Shown one piece after another: positions 18,437 to 26,977 of a DNA stretch of 64,000 bases; within the stretch, counting starts at the first letter, position 1; each line of letters starts with the position of its first letter. This stretch comes from Tabrizicola sp. GTDB lineage: Bacteria; Pseudomonadota; Alphaproteobacteria; Rhodobacterales; Rhodobacteraceae. The notes beneath the pieces were generated by a model. It had not been told where the DNA came from, did not search any database, and saw nothing but the letters and a program-made list of their open reading frames with translations. The translations under genes and the position numbers were made by a program. Location of the stretch: assembly GCF_016793705.1 (NCBI RefSeq), contig NZ_JAEULO010000041.1:124001-188000 (forward strand), written 5' to 3'.

Positions 18437-19299
18437 GCCGGAACCGCGCCATCCTCGGGCAGCTCTACTTCGCGCTGTTCATCCTCTATCTGCTCGTGCC
18501 CCTTGCCGTGATGGCTGGCGCTGCGTTCAACGACAGCAAGCTGCCCACCATCGCGCCGTGGAAGGGCTTCACCTGGACCTGGTTCCGCGAGCTTTGGGCA
18601 GACCAGACCATGTGGGGCGCCTTCCTCAACTCGATCCTCGTCGCGCTGGCCGTCGTCGCGCTTGCGGTGCCGATCGGGACGGCGGCGGCGATACTGCTGA
18701 ACTCGATCTCGGGCAAGGTCCGCGCCACGCTCTACGGCTTCATGGTCGCGCCCGTGCTGGCGCCGGGTCTGGTGATCGGCATCTCGACCGTGCTGTTCTG
18801 GAACCAGCTGGGCCGATCGGTCGGGGCGGATGACTTCTTCCTGTTTGGTCGCGGGCTGCATCTGTCGACCCTGGGCCAGGTCAGCTACATCTCGGCCTAT
18901 GTGATGCTGCTGGTGCTGGCGCGGCTGCAAAGCTTCGATCCCGGCCTGGAAGAGGCGGCTCTGGACCTGGGCGCGAACCATGGTCAGGTCCTGCGGCGCA
19001 TCCTCCTGCCGCATCTCTACCCCGCCATCGCCGCCTCGGCCGCCATCGCCTTCTTCCAGTCGATGGAGAACTTCAACGTCACCCTCTTCACCAAGGCGAA
19101 CGAGACGACGCTGACGGTCTATGTCTTCAGCCAGGTCCGGTCCGGGATCACGCCCAAGATCAACGCGCTGGCCTTCCTCTTGATCCTGCTGACCCTGGCC
19201 CTGGCGCTGGTCTACGAAGTCAACCGCCGTCGCCGCGCCCGGATCGAGGCCGTCCGCGAGGCCGAAGCGCGGCGGGCGGAAGAGGCGATGCTGCTCTGA
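18433..19299 (+). CDS. ABC transporter permease, PotC type
   Basis: A 288-residue permease that begins at the ATGA overlap with the previous gene (MSRNRAILGQLYFALFILYLL). The frame is open upstream, but that part is a shadow of the PotB-type gene. It has six hydrophobic segments and the EAA loop LEEAALDLGANHGQVLRRILLPHLYPAIAA. It ends in a charged, probably cytoplasmic tail (NRRRRARIEAVREAEARRAEE). It completes the importer with the upstream permease. Confidence 0.9.
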   Translation: MSRNRAILGQLYFALFILYLLVPLAVMAGAAFNDSKLPTIAPWKGFTWTWFRELWADQTMWGAFLNSILVALAVVALAVPIGTAAAILLNSISGKVRATLYGFMVAPVLAPGLVIGISTVLFWNQLGRSVGADDFFLFGRGLHLSTLGQVSYISAYVMLLVLARLQSFDPGLEEAALDLGANHGQVLRRILLPHLYPAIAASAAIAFFQSMENFNVTLFTKANETTLTVYVFSQVRSGITPKINALAFLLILLTLALALVYEVNRRRRARIEAVREAEARRAEEAMLL

Positions 19300-19304
19300 C
19301 GGGG

Positions 19305-19377
19305 CCGCTCGTCGTGCGCCTTCGGCTTCTTCTCGCGGCGCGTCGGCGAGGAGTGACGAAGTCCAACGACGAGCGGT
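19305..19377. repeat. REP-like hairpin, copy 1 of 2
   Basis: CCGCTCGTCGT (19305-19315) pairs perfectly with ACGACGAGCGG (19366-19376). The enclosed sequence includes GAGGAGTGACGAAGTCC, which recurs in reverse orientation at 42884-42939. It lies between convergent genes and may terminate or protect transcripts. Confidence 0.7.
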
Positions 19378-19387
19378 GCAGGGAGGC

Positions 19388-19459
19388 TTAACAAACACCT
19401 AACGTCCACGGGCAAGCCATTGGGCCGGAAGGAAAATCCGGAAATGTCTACCGTGGACA
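19388..19459 (-). repeat. 72-nt palindrome/CtrA-like element, copy A
   Basis: Read on the minus strand: TGTCCACGGTAGACA (19459-19445), 42 bases, then TTAG-N7-TTAA (19402-19388). Element length and internal spacing are identical to the copies at 24084 and 47539. It starts 8 bases behind the stop of the minus-strand hydrolase gene. The right half fits the TTAA-N7-TTAA pattern bound by the cell-cycle regulator CtrA in alphaproteobacteria. The protein binding the palindrome is unknown. Confidence 0.7.
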
Positions 19460-19467
19460 AGCCCGGC

Positions 19468-20271
19468 TCAAAGCCCCTTCAGCAGCACCTCGCACAGGGC
19501 GGATCCGGGGTCGGCGAGCCCCTCGATCACGCTGAAATGGTGGTGCCCCGGATCGGCCGTCCAGGGGCAGCCCCATTCCTCGGACAGGACCCGCGCCTGC
19601 CACAGGAAGGCCGGCCGCTCCTCCGCCCCCACCCAGACATGCGCCGTCACCCCGTCCCGCAAGGCGTGTCGCGCCGGGCTCTCCGCCGATGCCTCGCCTT
19701 CGTCGATCCTCAGGGTCGCATTCATCCCGGTCTCGATCAGCGGCCCCAGTTCCGAAAGCGGAGAAATCGGCACCACCCGCGTCACCGGCACCGCCAGGTC
19801 GGCATTCCCCATCCGCGCCGCGAGGTGCCCCCCGGCGGAATGCCCCGTCACCACCATCGGCCCCGCGACGCGGGTGCCGACGAACCAGCAGGCCCGCGCG
19901 ATCTCGGCGGTGATCTCGGCCAGCCGCGCGGCGGGGGCGAGCGTATAGCTCGGCATCGCCACCGCATAGCCCTGCGCCAACGGCCCCGCGGCCAGATGCG
20001 ACCAGTGCGCCTTGGAAAAGAGGTGCCAGTAACCGCCGTGGACGAAGACGACCGCCCCCTTGGGCGTGCCTGCAGGCAGGAAGAGGTCCAGCTTCTCGCG
20101 CGGCGACGGTCCGTAGGCGAGATCAAGGTCCGCGCGCTTCCCCGACGCACTGCGAAAGTCGGTGGCCTTGGCGGCCCAGCGGGCCGGATAATCGGCGGCC
20201 CCGGCGATGAAATCACCGTTGGCGTAGTCGCGGTCGGGATCGGGCCAGCGGTAGGGCGGGGTAGGGGTCAA
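19468..20271 (-). CDS. Alpha/beta hydrolase, kynurenine-formamidase-like
   Basis: About 267 residues. The oxyanion-hole motif VFVHGGYWHLF is followed by the nucleophile elbow VTGHSAGGHLAARM. An Asp is plausible in a later strand, and His lies in DPGHHHFSVIEGL. HGGYW is characteristic of the formamidase-like branch of the esterase superfamily. There is no ATG; the TTG at 20271 with GGAG 8 bases upstream is the best start, while another TTG at 20328 would add 19 non-conserved-looking residues. The start is uncertain. The gene diverges from the mutarotase/ribokinase pair. Substrate is unproven. Confidence 0.72.
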   Translation of the reverse strand: MTPTPPYRWPDPDRDYANGDFIAGAADYPARWAAKATDFRSASGKRADLDLAYGPSPREKLDLFLPAGTPKGAVVFVHGGYWHLFSKAHWSHLAAGPLAQGYAVAMPSYTLAPAARLAEITAEIARACWFVGTRVAGPMVVTGHSAGGHLAARMGNADLAVPVTRVVPISPLSELGPLIETGMNATLRIDEGEASAESPARHALRDGVTAHVWVGAEERPAFLWQARVLSEEWGCPWTADPGHHHFSVIEGLADPGSALCEVLLKGL

Positions 20272-20404
20272 GGGGAAACTCCGGTCTGGGTCGCAGGGAG
20301 AGTGCGACGTACCCCCAGGGCGCTGCAAGAGGTCTCGCGCGTTCCTTGCCTAAACCGGGCAAGCCGGGCATATCCTTGACCAAAGCGACAAGAGGAGCGC
20401 CGAG

Positions 20405-20857
20405 GTGCTGAAGGGGATCGACAACCGGCTGAACGCCGAGGTGCTGGGCACGCTCCGCGCCATGGGCCATGGCGACTGCTTGGTCGTCGTGGACACCAAC
20501 TTCCCGGCGGAATCCGTGGCCCGCGCGACCGTAACCGGCAGGCTCCTGCGGATGGAGAACCTGACCGCCGCCGAGGCGATGAACGCGATCCTTTCCGTCC
20601 TGCCGCTGGACACTTTCGTCGAGGATTTCGCGGGCCGGATGGAGGTGGTCGGCCACCCCGAGGAGGTGCCGCCGGTGCAGGTCGAGGTCCAGGCCGAAAT
20701 CGACCGCGCCGAGGGCCGCTTCCGGCCCTTGCCCGGCATCGAACGCTTCGCCTTCTACGACATGGCCCGCCAGTCCTTCGCGGTGATCCAGACCGGGGAG
20801 CGGCGCTTCTACGGCTGTTTCATGCTGCGCAAGGGCGTGATCCCTCCGGAGGCCTGA
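20405..20857 (+). CDS. RbsD/FucU-family sugar mutarotase
   Basis: A 150-residue protein starting with GTG behind AGAGGAG. MLKGIDNRLNAEVLGTLRAMGHGD matches the start of RbsD/FucU pyranases, with the conserved GHGD and VVVDTNFPA and a C-terminal YGCFMLRKGV (the aromatic YGC.L segment). These enzymes interconvert ring or anomeric forms of ribose or fucose so that kinases can use them. It is 2 bases from the ribokinase-family gene. Length (150) and the N-terminus are nearer FucU than RbsD, while the partner kinase suggests ribose; I leave the symbol open. Confidence 0.83.
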   Translation: MLKGIDNRLNAEVLGTLRAMGHGDCLVVVDTNFPAESVARATVTGRLLRMENLTAAEAMNAILSVLPLDTFVEDFAGRMEVVGHPEEVPPVQVEVQAEIDRAEGRFRPLPGIERFAFYDMARQSFAVIQTGERRFYGCFMLRKGVIPPEA

Positions 20858-20859
20858 GC

Positions 20860-21780
20860 ATGAAACCCGTCGTGATCCTCGGCATCTTCAACGCCGACAC
20901 CTCCTACCGCGCCGACCGGCTGCCGAAGATCGGCGAGACGATCCTCGGCCAGCATTTCGCGCTGGGGCCGGGGGGCAAGGGCTCGAACCAGGCCGTCGCG
21001 GCGGCCAAGGCAGGGGGACGGACGCATTTCATCACCCGCCTCGGCGCCGACGATTTCGCCAAGGTGGCCCGGCAAGTCTGGGAAGCGGCCGGAGTCATCC
21101 CCGAAGTGACAGTGGACGCCGAAAGCCACACCGGCGCCGCCTTCATCTTCCTGGAGGCGGCCACCGGCAACAACGCGATCATCGTCGCCTCGGGCGCCGG
21201 GGGGCGGATCGCGCCGGAGGATCTTGACGCCAATGCTGTCCTCATCCGCAGTGCGGCGGTCTTCGTCACCCAGCTGGAACAGCCGATCCCGGCGGCCCGG
21301 CGGGGGCTGGAAATCGCGCGGGCGGCGCGGGTCACAACGATCCTGAACCCGGCCCCGGCGGCGGCGCTGGACGATGCGATGCTGGCTTTGTGCGACTACA
21401 TCACCCCGAACGAGACCGAGGCCGAGACGCTGACCGGCCTGCCGGTGACGACCCTGGCCGAGGCGGAGAAGGCCGCCGATGCGCTGATGGCGCGGGGCGT
21501 CGGGGCGGTGATCGTGACGCTGGGCGCGAACGGGGCGCTCTATCGCGACCGGACCCGGTCGGTGCATGTGCCGGTGATCAGCGCCGGGACGGTGGTGGAG
21601 ACCACGGGCGCGGGCGATGCCTTCAACGGCGGCTTCGCGGTGGCGCTGTCCGAAGGCCGCGACGTGATCGAGGCGGTGCGCTTCGGCGCGGCCACGGCGG
21701 GGATTTCCGTGACCCGCGCCGGAGCGGCTGCCGCCATGCCGTCGCGGGCCGAGATCGACACGCTGCTGGCGCGCCCCTGA
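20860..21780 (+). CDS. rbsK: Ribokinase (PfkB family)
   Basis: A 306-residue PfkB-family kinase. The N-terminal signature region is GPGGKGSNQAVAAAKAGG at about residues 40-57, and the C-terminal signature is ETTGAGDAFNGGFAVALSEG near residue 245, whose Asp is the catalytic base. TRLGADDFAKVA and LNPAPAAALDDAML are as in ribokinases. It would phosphorylate D-ribose (or a similar sugar) at O5. It is translationally linked with the mutarotase gene and followed by the Pho box of the next operon. Confidence 0.87.
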   Translation: MKPVVILGIFNADTSYRADRLPKIGETILGQHFALGPGGKGSNQAVAAAKAGGRTHFITRLGADDFAKVARQVWEAAGVIPEVTVDAESHTGAAFIFLEAATGNNAIIVASGAGGRIAPEDLDANAVLIRSAAVFVTQLEQPIPAARRGLEIARAARVTTILNPAPAAALDDAMLALCDYITPNETEAETLTGLPVTTLAEAEKAADALMARGVGAVIVTLGANGALYRDRTRSVHVPVISAGTVVETTGAGDAFNGGFAVALSEGRDVIEAVRFGAATAGISVTRAGAAAAMPSRAEIDTLLARP

Positions 21781-21801
21781 TCTTGGGCCGGCGTCATTCA
21801 C

Positions 21802-21830
21802 CTGTTACATATCCGTCGCATATGCGTCAC
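21802..21830 (+). promoter_or_regulatory. Pho box (three PhoB half-sites) before pstB
   Basis: Three 7-base units CTGTTAC, CCGTCGC and GCGTCAC are spaced by ATAT and ATAT, giving the 11-bp period of PhoB direct repeats. A candidate -10, TAGATC, follows 10 bases later, and the pstB start is 48 bases downstream. Because phoB is the last gene of this operon, this is an autoregulated, phosphate-starvation promoter. Confidence 0.8.
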
Positions 21831-21877
21831 GAAACCGGCCTAGATCGTCTGGGCGCGGCAGCTCGTGAGGAAGACGG

Positions 21878-22675
<798 letters not shown>

Positions 22676-22685
22676 GGAGCAGACC

Positions 22686-23387
22686 ATGAGCACCGCGCAT
22701 ATCGTTTCTGCCTTTGATCGTGACCTCGAAGCCGCGCAGGCCCGGGTGATGCGGATGGGCGGGCTGGTCGAAGCCGCGCTTCTGGATGCCGCCGAGGCAC
22801 TGGACCGGCGGGACGAGGACCTCGCCGCGCGGGTCCGGACCGGGGACCAGGCCATCGACGCGCTGGAAGAGCAGATCAACACGCAATGCGCCCAGCTTCT
22901 GGCGCTGCGCGGCCCCACGGCGGGCGACCTGCGGACGGTGCTGACCGTGATGAAGATCGCCGCCGCGCTGGAGCGGTCGGGGGATTATGCGAAGAACCTG
23001 GCAAAACGGACGGCGGTGCTGGCGCAGATGACACCGGTTCCGGGCGCCTCGGGCGCGATCCGGCGGCTGGCGAAGGCGGTGGTGCAGATGCTGACCGACG
23101 CGCTGGACGCCTATATCCGCCGCGACGTGAAGCTGGCCGAGGATGTGCGAACCCGCGACCGCGACGTGGACCAGATGTACAACTCGATCTTCCGCGAGTT
23201 CCTGACCCACATGATGGAGGATCCCCGCACCATCGGACCCTGCATGCACCTGCATTTCATCGCCAAGAACATCGAGCGGGTGGGCGACCACGCCACCTCG
23301 GTCGCCGAGCAGGTGATCTATCTCGTGACCGGCGAGATGCCGGGGGATGACCGGCCCAAGGTCGATAGCACCGGAACGAGGGACTGA
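22686..23387 (+). CDS. phoU: Phosphate-signalling protein PhoU
   Basis: A 233-residue all-helical protein made of two PhoU repeats (about 15-110 and 118-220). The metal-binding acidic motifs show in RVRTGDQAIDALEEQIN and DVRTRDRDVDQMYNSIFREF. The helical segments KIAAALERSGDYAKNLAKR and FIAKNIERVGDHATSVAEQ are highly typical. PhoU links PstB to the PhoR kinase and shuts the Pho response down when phosphate is plentiful. It sits between pstB and phoB with 10- and 2-base gaps. Confidence 0.96.
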   Translation: MSTAHIVSAFDRDLEAAQARVMRMGGLVEAALLDAAEALDRRDEDLAARVRTGDQAIDALEEQINTQCAQLLALRGPTAGDLRTVLTVMKIAAALERSGDYAKNLAKRTAVLAQMTPVPGASGAIRRLAKAVVQMLTDALDAYIRRDVKLAEDVRTRDRDVDQMYNSIFREFLTHMMEDPRTIGPCMHLHFIAKNIERVGDHATSVAEQVIYLVTGEMPGDDRPKVDSTGTRD

Positions 23388-23389
23388 GC

Positions 23390-24082
23390 ATGGGCAAGGG
23401 CGGGCAGCCGCGGGTTCTGCTGGTCGAGGACGAGCCCGCGCAGCGGACGGTGCTGGCTTACAACCTGGAAGCCGAGGGCTTCGCCGTGACCCAGGCCGAC
23501 AACGGCGAGGACGCGATGGTGCTGGTCGACGAGGAGGAGCCCGACATCATCATCCTGGACTGGATGATGCCGAAAGTCAGCGGCATCGAGGTCTGCCGGC
23601 GGTTGAAGATGCGGCCCGAGACGCGGGGCATTCCGATCATCATGCTCTCGGCGCGGGCCGAGGAGGTGGACCGGGTGCGGGGGCTGGAGACGGGTGCCGA
23701 CGACTATGTGGTGAAGCCCTATTCGGTGCTGGAGCTGATGGCCCGCGCCAGGGCGCAGCTTCGGCGGGTCCGGCCCTCGACCGCGGGGGTGGTGCTGGAG
23801 CACGAGGATATCCGGCTGGATCCCGAGAGCCACCGGGTTTACCGGGCGGACAAGGTGCTGAAGCTGGGGCCGACCGAGTTCAAGCTCTTGGTCACGCTGA
23901 TGGAGCGGCCGGGGCGGGTGTTTTCACGCGAGCAGCTCTTGGACCTGGTCTGGGGGCGGGACATCTATGTCGATACAAGGACGGTGGACGTGCATGTGGG
24001 GCGGCTGCGGAAGAGCCTGATGCAGTTCGGGGGGGCGGACCCGGTGCGGACGGTGCGGGGGGCGGGGTATTCTCTGGGATAG
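23390..24082 (+). CDS. phoB: Phosphate response regulator PhoB (OmpR type)
   Basis: A 230-residue response regulator. Receiver domain 1-125: VLLVEDEPAQ (acidic pocket), phospho-acceptor Asp in DIIILDWMMPKVSG, ALSAR-type LSARAEEVDR and Lys in YVVKPYSVLEL. The winged-helix DNA-binding domain is at about 135-228 (GPTEFKLLVTLMERPGRVFSREQLLDLVWG; DTRTVDVHVGRLRKSL). The sequence DWMMPKVSGIE is PhoB-like. The histidine kinase PhoR is not in the window. A 72-nt element begins 2 bases behind the stop. Confidence 0.93.
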   Translation: MGKGGQPRVLLVEDEPAQRTVLAYNLEAEGFAVTQADNGEDAMVLVDEEEPDIIILDWMMPKVSGIEVCRRLKMRPETRGIPIIMLSARAEEVDRVRGLETGADDYVVKPYSVLELMARARAQLRRVRPSTAGVVLEHEDIRLDPESHRVYRADKVLKLGPTEFKLLVTLMERPGRVFSREQLLDLVWGRDIYVDTRTVDVHVGRLRKSLMQFGGADPVRTVRGAGYSLG

Positions 24083-24083
24083 G

Positions 24084-24155
24084 TGTCCACGGTGGACAAA
24101 TTCGGTATTATATTTAAACTCAATGAGTTCCCGGTTTGCGTTAGCCATTTCTTAA
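24084..24155 (+). repeat. 72-nt palindrome/CtrA-like element, copy B
   Basis: TGTCCACGGTGGACA (24084-24098, perfect palindrome apart from its centre) is followed by 42 bases and TTAG-N7-TTAA (24141-24155). It starts immediately behind the phoB stop. The internal 42 bases differ from the other copies except for CG just before the TTA, which argues that the two end motifs and their spacing, and not the middle, are under selection. Confidence 0.75.
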
Positions 24156-24179
24156 CCTGCGGACGGTGGTGCGGGTTGG

Positions 24180-24357
24180 GGCGGTTTTCGAAAGGAGCGC
24201 TGACGCGCAAGGCTTTCCTCTCGTCGTCGGGACTTCGCCCTCCTCCTCGGCTGATGGGGGTTTCACCCCCAAACCCCCAGGATATTTGCACCGGTATGAA
24301 AACACGGATTCCTGGAGGACGCGTGCCTCCGACGGGGATCTTTGGGCAAAGGTGAAG
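24180..24357 (+). repeat. Composite intergenic repeat (modules A, B, C)
   Basis: Three modules occur in order. A (24180 onward) contains GAGCGCTGACGCGCAAGGC. B (24253-24287) contains TGGGGGTTTCACCCCCA with inverted symmetry. C (24325-24357) is related to GCCTCCGGCGGGGATATTT. The same order A-B-C recurs at 28757-28939. The 282-base gap between phoB and the convergent aminotransferase gene holds only this repeat and the 72-nt element. Confidence 0.75.
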
Positions 24358-24364
24358 GGCGGGT

Positions 24365-25678
24365 CTAGATCGTCGGCAGCAGGCGGTCGAGGGTGGTGAG
24401 GACCTGATCCACGTTTGCAAGGCTGAAGGGAAGCGGCGGGCGGATCTTCAGGCTGTCGCCCTGCCGGCCGGTGGAGCTGATCAGGATACGGTTGTCGCGG
24501 AGCGCGTTCACCAGGCGGGCGGTGCGGGCGGGGTCGGGCTGGCCATCGGTCTGGATGGTCTGGCCGATGAAGAGACCGGCGGCGCGGGTTTCGCCAAGGG
24601 CCTCGTGGCGTCGGGCCAAGGTGCGGAGGCCGTCAGCCAGCGCCGTGCCGACCGTGGCGGCGTTCTGTTGCAGGGCTTCGTCGCGGATCACGTCGAGCAC
24701 GGCAAGGCCGACGGCGGCGGCAACGGCATTGCCGCCGAAGGTATTGAAATAGCGTGCTTTTGCGCCGAAGTCGGCGATGACCTGCGGTTGCAGGGCAAGG
24801 CCCGCGAGCGGGTAGCCATTGCCCATCGGCTTGCCCATCGAGACCATGTCGGGGATCAGGTCGTGGCGCTTGAAGCCCCAGAACTGGCTGCCGGTGCGGC
24901 CGAAGCCGGGCTGCACCTCGTCGGCGAGGAAGAGACCCCCCGCCTTGCGGATCGCGGCGGCGGCGGGGGCGAGGAAACCGGCGGGGTCGGCGTAGACGCC
25001 ATCGGAGGAGAAGATCGTGTCGACGATCAGGAGGGCGGGCCTGATGCCCTGCGCGGCCATCCGGTCGCAGGCGTTGGTCACGGCCTCGGCGAAGCCTTCG
25101 GCGATGCCCTGCGGGTAGTTCGCGGCGGAGGGCGCGGGGATCGGGAAGACCGCGGGCCCGGGGGCGACGGCGGGGCCGATCGACATCGACATCTCGGCGG
25201 TGGCGAGCGTGACGCCGTGATAGGCGTTGTCGGTGACGACGATCCCGGTGCCGTCGGTCGCAGCGCGGGCGATGCGGAGCGCGAGGTCGTTCGCCTCGCT
25301 CCCCGTGCAGGTGAACATGACGTGGGAGAGGTCGGGCGGGAAAAGCGCGAGAAGACGCTCGGCATAGGTCAGGATCGTCTCGTGCAGGTAGCGGGTATGG
25401 GTGGCGAGCGTCGCGGCCTGGTTCGCCATCGCCTGCACCACGCGGGGATGGCAATGTCCGACCGAGGCGACGTTGTTGTAGCAGTCGAGGTAGGCGGTGC
25501 CGTCGGGTGCGTGGAGATGGACGCCCTGGCCGCGGACCAGATGCACCGGAGTTTCATAGAAGAGCCGGTAGGCGGGGCCGAGGGCCTGGGCGCGGCGGTT
25601 GGCGAGGGCTTCATCCTCGGCAGAAAGGTGGCCTGCGCCGGGGGTATAGGCATTCAGCATCGCGGTCTGGCGGGTCAT
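24365..25678 (-). CDS. Class III aminotransferase-fold enzyme, probable amino-alcohol phosphate phospho-lyase
   Basis: A 437-residue PLP enzyme. The start at 25678 (MTRQTAMLNAYTPG) overlaps the upstream kinase stop by 4 bases; the frame is open far upstream without real signal. Motifs are VFTCTGSEAND-type HVMFTCTGSEANDLALRIAR, cofactor Asp in LFLADEVQPGFGRTG, and PLP Lys in DMVSMGKPMGNGYPLAG. ARYFNTFGGNAVAAA is typical of the AGXT2-like branch that includes ethanolamine-phosphate and 5-phosphohydroxylysine phospho-lyases. The overlap with an APH-type kinase supports a phospho-lyase acting on that kinase's product. A plain omega-aminotransferase is the alternative. Confidence 0.78.
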   Translation of the reverse strand: MTRQTAMLNAYTPGAGHLSAEDEALANRRAQALGPAYRLFYETPVHLVRGQGVHLHAPDGTAYLDCYNNVASVGHCHPRVVQAMANQAATLATHTRYLHETILTYAERLLALFPPDLSHVMFTCTGSEANDLALRIARAATDGTGIVVTDNAYHGVTLATAEMSMSIGPAVAPGPAVFPIPAPSAANYPQGIAEGFAEAVTNACDRMAAQGIRPALLIVDTIFSSDGVYADPAGFLAPAAAAIRKAGGLFLADEVQPGFGRTGSQFWGFKRHDLIPDMVSMGKPMGNGYPLAGLALQPQVIADFGAKARYFNTFGGNAVAAAVGLAVLDVIRDEALQQNAATVGTALADGLRTLARRHEALGETRAAGLFIGQTIQTDGQPDPARTARLVNALRDNRILISSTGRQGDSLKIRPPLPFSLANVDQVLTTLDRLLPTI

Positions 25679-26700
25679 GTCGTGAGCCTTTCGCAGGCAT
25701 GGAGGAGCGCAGGGCCAAGTGTGGCGGGGTCGGTCAGCGCATCGAGGCCTGCGCGCGAGGTCGCCGCGTTTCGCAGGATATAGGGCGCGTTCTCCGGGTA
25801 GCGGGCGGCGCGCCAGGCGGTGATCGTCAGCGTGGTGACGAGGCGGGTGGTGATCAGGTCGGGGAGGATAAGAATCTCTTTCTTTGTCAATGGGTTGGCA
25901 TGGCTGTAGGCTTGGGTCAGGGGAAGCAGCAGCGCCGTCGGATCGGCGGGGTCGATCAGGTAGGAAGCGGCGACGGCGAGATCGCAGATGCGGTGCGAGA
26001 GTGTCATGTCGCCAAAATCGAGGATGCCGGTGAGGCGGTTCGGCTCGGCAGGATCGGCGAGGAGGTTGTGCGGGTTGAAATCGCCGTGGATCACCTGGCG
26101 CGGCAGGGTTTCGAGGGCCGGGGCGATGTGGCTGGCGAAGCGGGCGAGGACGGCGGTGATGCGGGGCTTGAGGTCGGGGACGAGCGCGGGGGTAAGCGGG
26201 ATGAGGTCCGTCGCGTTCTGGATGTCCCAGAGGAGGTGATGCCGTGACGCCGGGTGGTGGAAGCTGGCAAACGCGGCGTCGAGGCGGCCGAGCGCGGTGC
26301 CGATGGAGCGGGCGAGGTCCGGAGTGCGGGGCAGGTGGGCGAGGGGCGTGCCGGGAAGCCAGGTGAGAAGACGCAGGGCGCCGTCCGGGGTGGCGATGAT
26401 GCTGCGACCATCCATTGCGGGAATCACGCGGGGGATGGGGAGATCGGGCGCCGCGACCGCGGCATGCTGGAGGGCCTCGGTCTGGAATGCAGTCAGGGCG
26501 GCGGGCTCGGCAGGGTTGGCGAGCTTCAGGGTGAACGGACCGGTAGCAGCGTCTAGTCGGTGGTTCTGGTCGCGTTCCGAGGTGAGCGGGTGAAGTGTGC
26601 CCGTGAGGCTCCAATGGGTTTCCGCAAGCCTTTCCAGCGCCTGCGTGGCGAGGCGGGGCGGGGGGAGGGAGAGGAGGCTTCCTGCGGGGTCCTGGGTCAT
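25675..26700 (-). CDS. Aminoglycoside-phosphotransferase-fold kinase (hydroxylysine-kinase-like)
   Basis: About 341 residues from the ATG at 26700 (MTQDPAGSLLSLPPP); an ATG 11 codons earlier (26733) is possible, and neither has a strong ribosome site. The N-lobe has ERDQNHRLDAATGPFTLKLANP (ATP-binding Lys). The catalytic loop is VIHGDFNPHNLLAD and the metal site ILDFGDMTLSHRICDLAVA. These features place it with the hydroxylysine/ethanolamine/homoserine-type kinases of the APH fold. Its 4-base overlap with the phospho-lyase-like gene suggests sequential phosphorylation and elimination of an amino alcohol. Substrate is not proven. Confidence 0.75.
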   Translation of the reverse strand: MTQDPAGSLLSLPPPRLATQALERLAETHWSLTGTLHPLTSERDQNHRLDAATGPFTLKLANPAEPAALTAFQTEALQHAAVAAPDLPIPRVIPAMDGRSIIATPDGALRLLTWLPGTPLAHLPRTPDLARSIGTALGRLDAAFASFHHPASRHHLLWDIQNATDLIPLTPALVPDLKPRITAVLARFASHIAPALETLPRQVIHGDFNPHNLLADPAEPNRLTGILDFGDMTLSHRICDLAVAASYLIDPADPTALLLPLTQAYSHANPLTKKEILILPDLITTRLVTTLTITAWRAARYPENAPYILRNAATSRAGLDALTDPATLGPALLHACERLTT

Positions 26701-26759
26701 GGCTCTGGTCCGGGGGGCAGGATAGCGACTCATGCGGCGGGGGCCAGCGGAATGTAGGC

Positions 26760-26793
26760 TTGACATGGTTGACTGTTTTAGTAGGGATATAAT
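26760..26793 (+). promoter_or_regulatory. Possible hemP promoter region
   Basis: TTGACA (26760-26765) and TTGACT (26769-26774) form a 9-base direct repeat, and a perfect TATAAT lies at 26788-26793. Neither -35 candidate has the ideal spacing (22 and 13 bases), so the site may need an activator. The stretch is AT-richer than its surroundings. No clear Fur or Irr box is seen. Confidence 0.4.
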
Positions 26794-26854
26794 CAGAAAC
26801 CCAGCCAGCCCGGATCGGGCACGCCCGGTGTCCTTCAAACAGGTGGAGTTCACC

Positions 26855-26977
26855 ATGCCCGACCGTGATGCTGCCCCGCGTGCCGATTTTTTGGACCTGT
26901 TGCTGATCGCCGTGACCGGAATGATGCCCGGCGCGGCGCTGAAAGCGTTGATCGCACGGCTGGAGGCGTCGAAATGA
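26855..26977 (+). CDS. Small 40-residue protein coupled to hemP
   Basis: MPDRDAAPRADFLDLLLIAV begins the 40-residue product, which has a hydrophobic centre (FLDLLLIAVTGMMPGAAL) and a basic end. GGTGGAG lies 7 bases before the ATG at 26855. The stop overlaps the hemP start (ATGA), so hemP translation is probably coupled to it. I do not recognise a family. It may be a genuine micro-protein or a leader that controls hemP. Confidence 0.55.
   Translation: MPDRDAAPRADFLDLLLIAVTGMMPGAALKALIARLEASK

Noticed and set aside
17716-19299. Long version of the second polyamine-type permease (527 codons)
   Set aside because: The first 239 codons are out of frame inside the PotB-type gene; the permease motif pattern starts at 18433.
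24253-24287. TGGGGGTTTCACCCCCA hairpin as an intrinsic terminator of phoB
   Set aside because: No T-run follows, and the same sequence at 28831 belongs to a repeat family, so it is recorded as repeat module B.
24365-26614. A 749-codon frame that would fuse an unknown N-terminus to the aminotransferase
   Set aside because: The N-terminal half is low-complexity shadow of the kinase gene; the real start is at the 4-base overlap at 25678.
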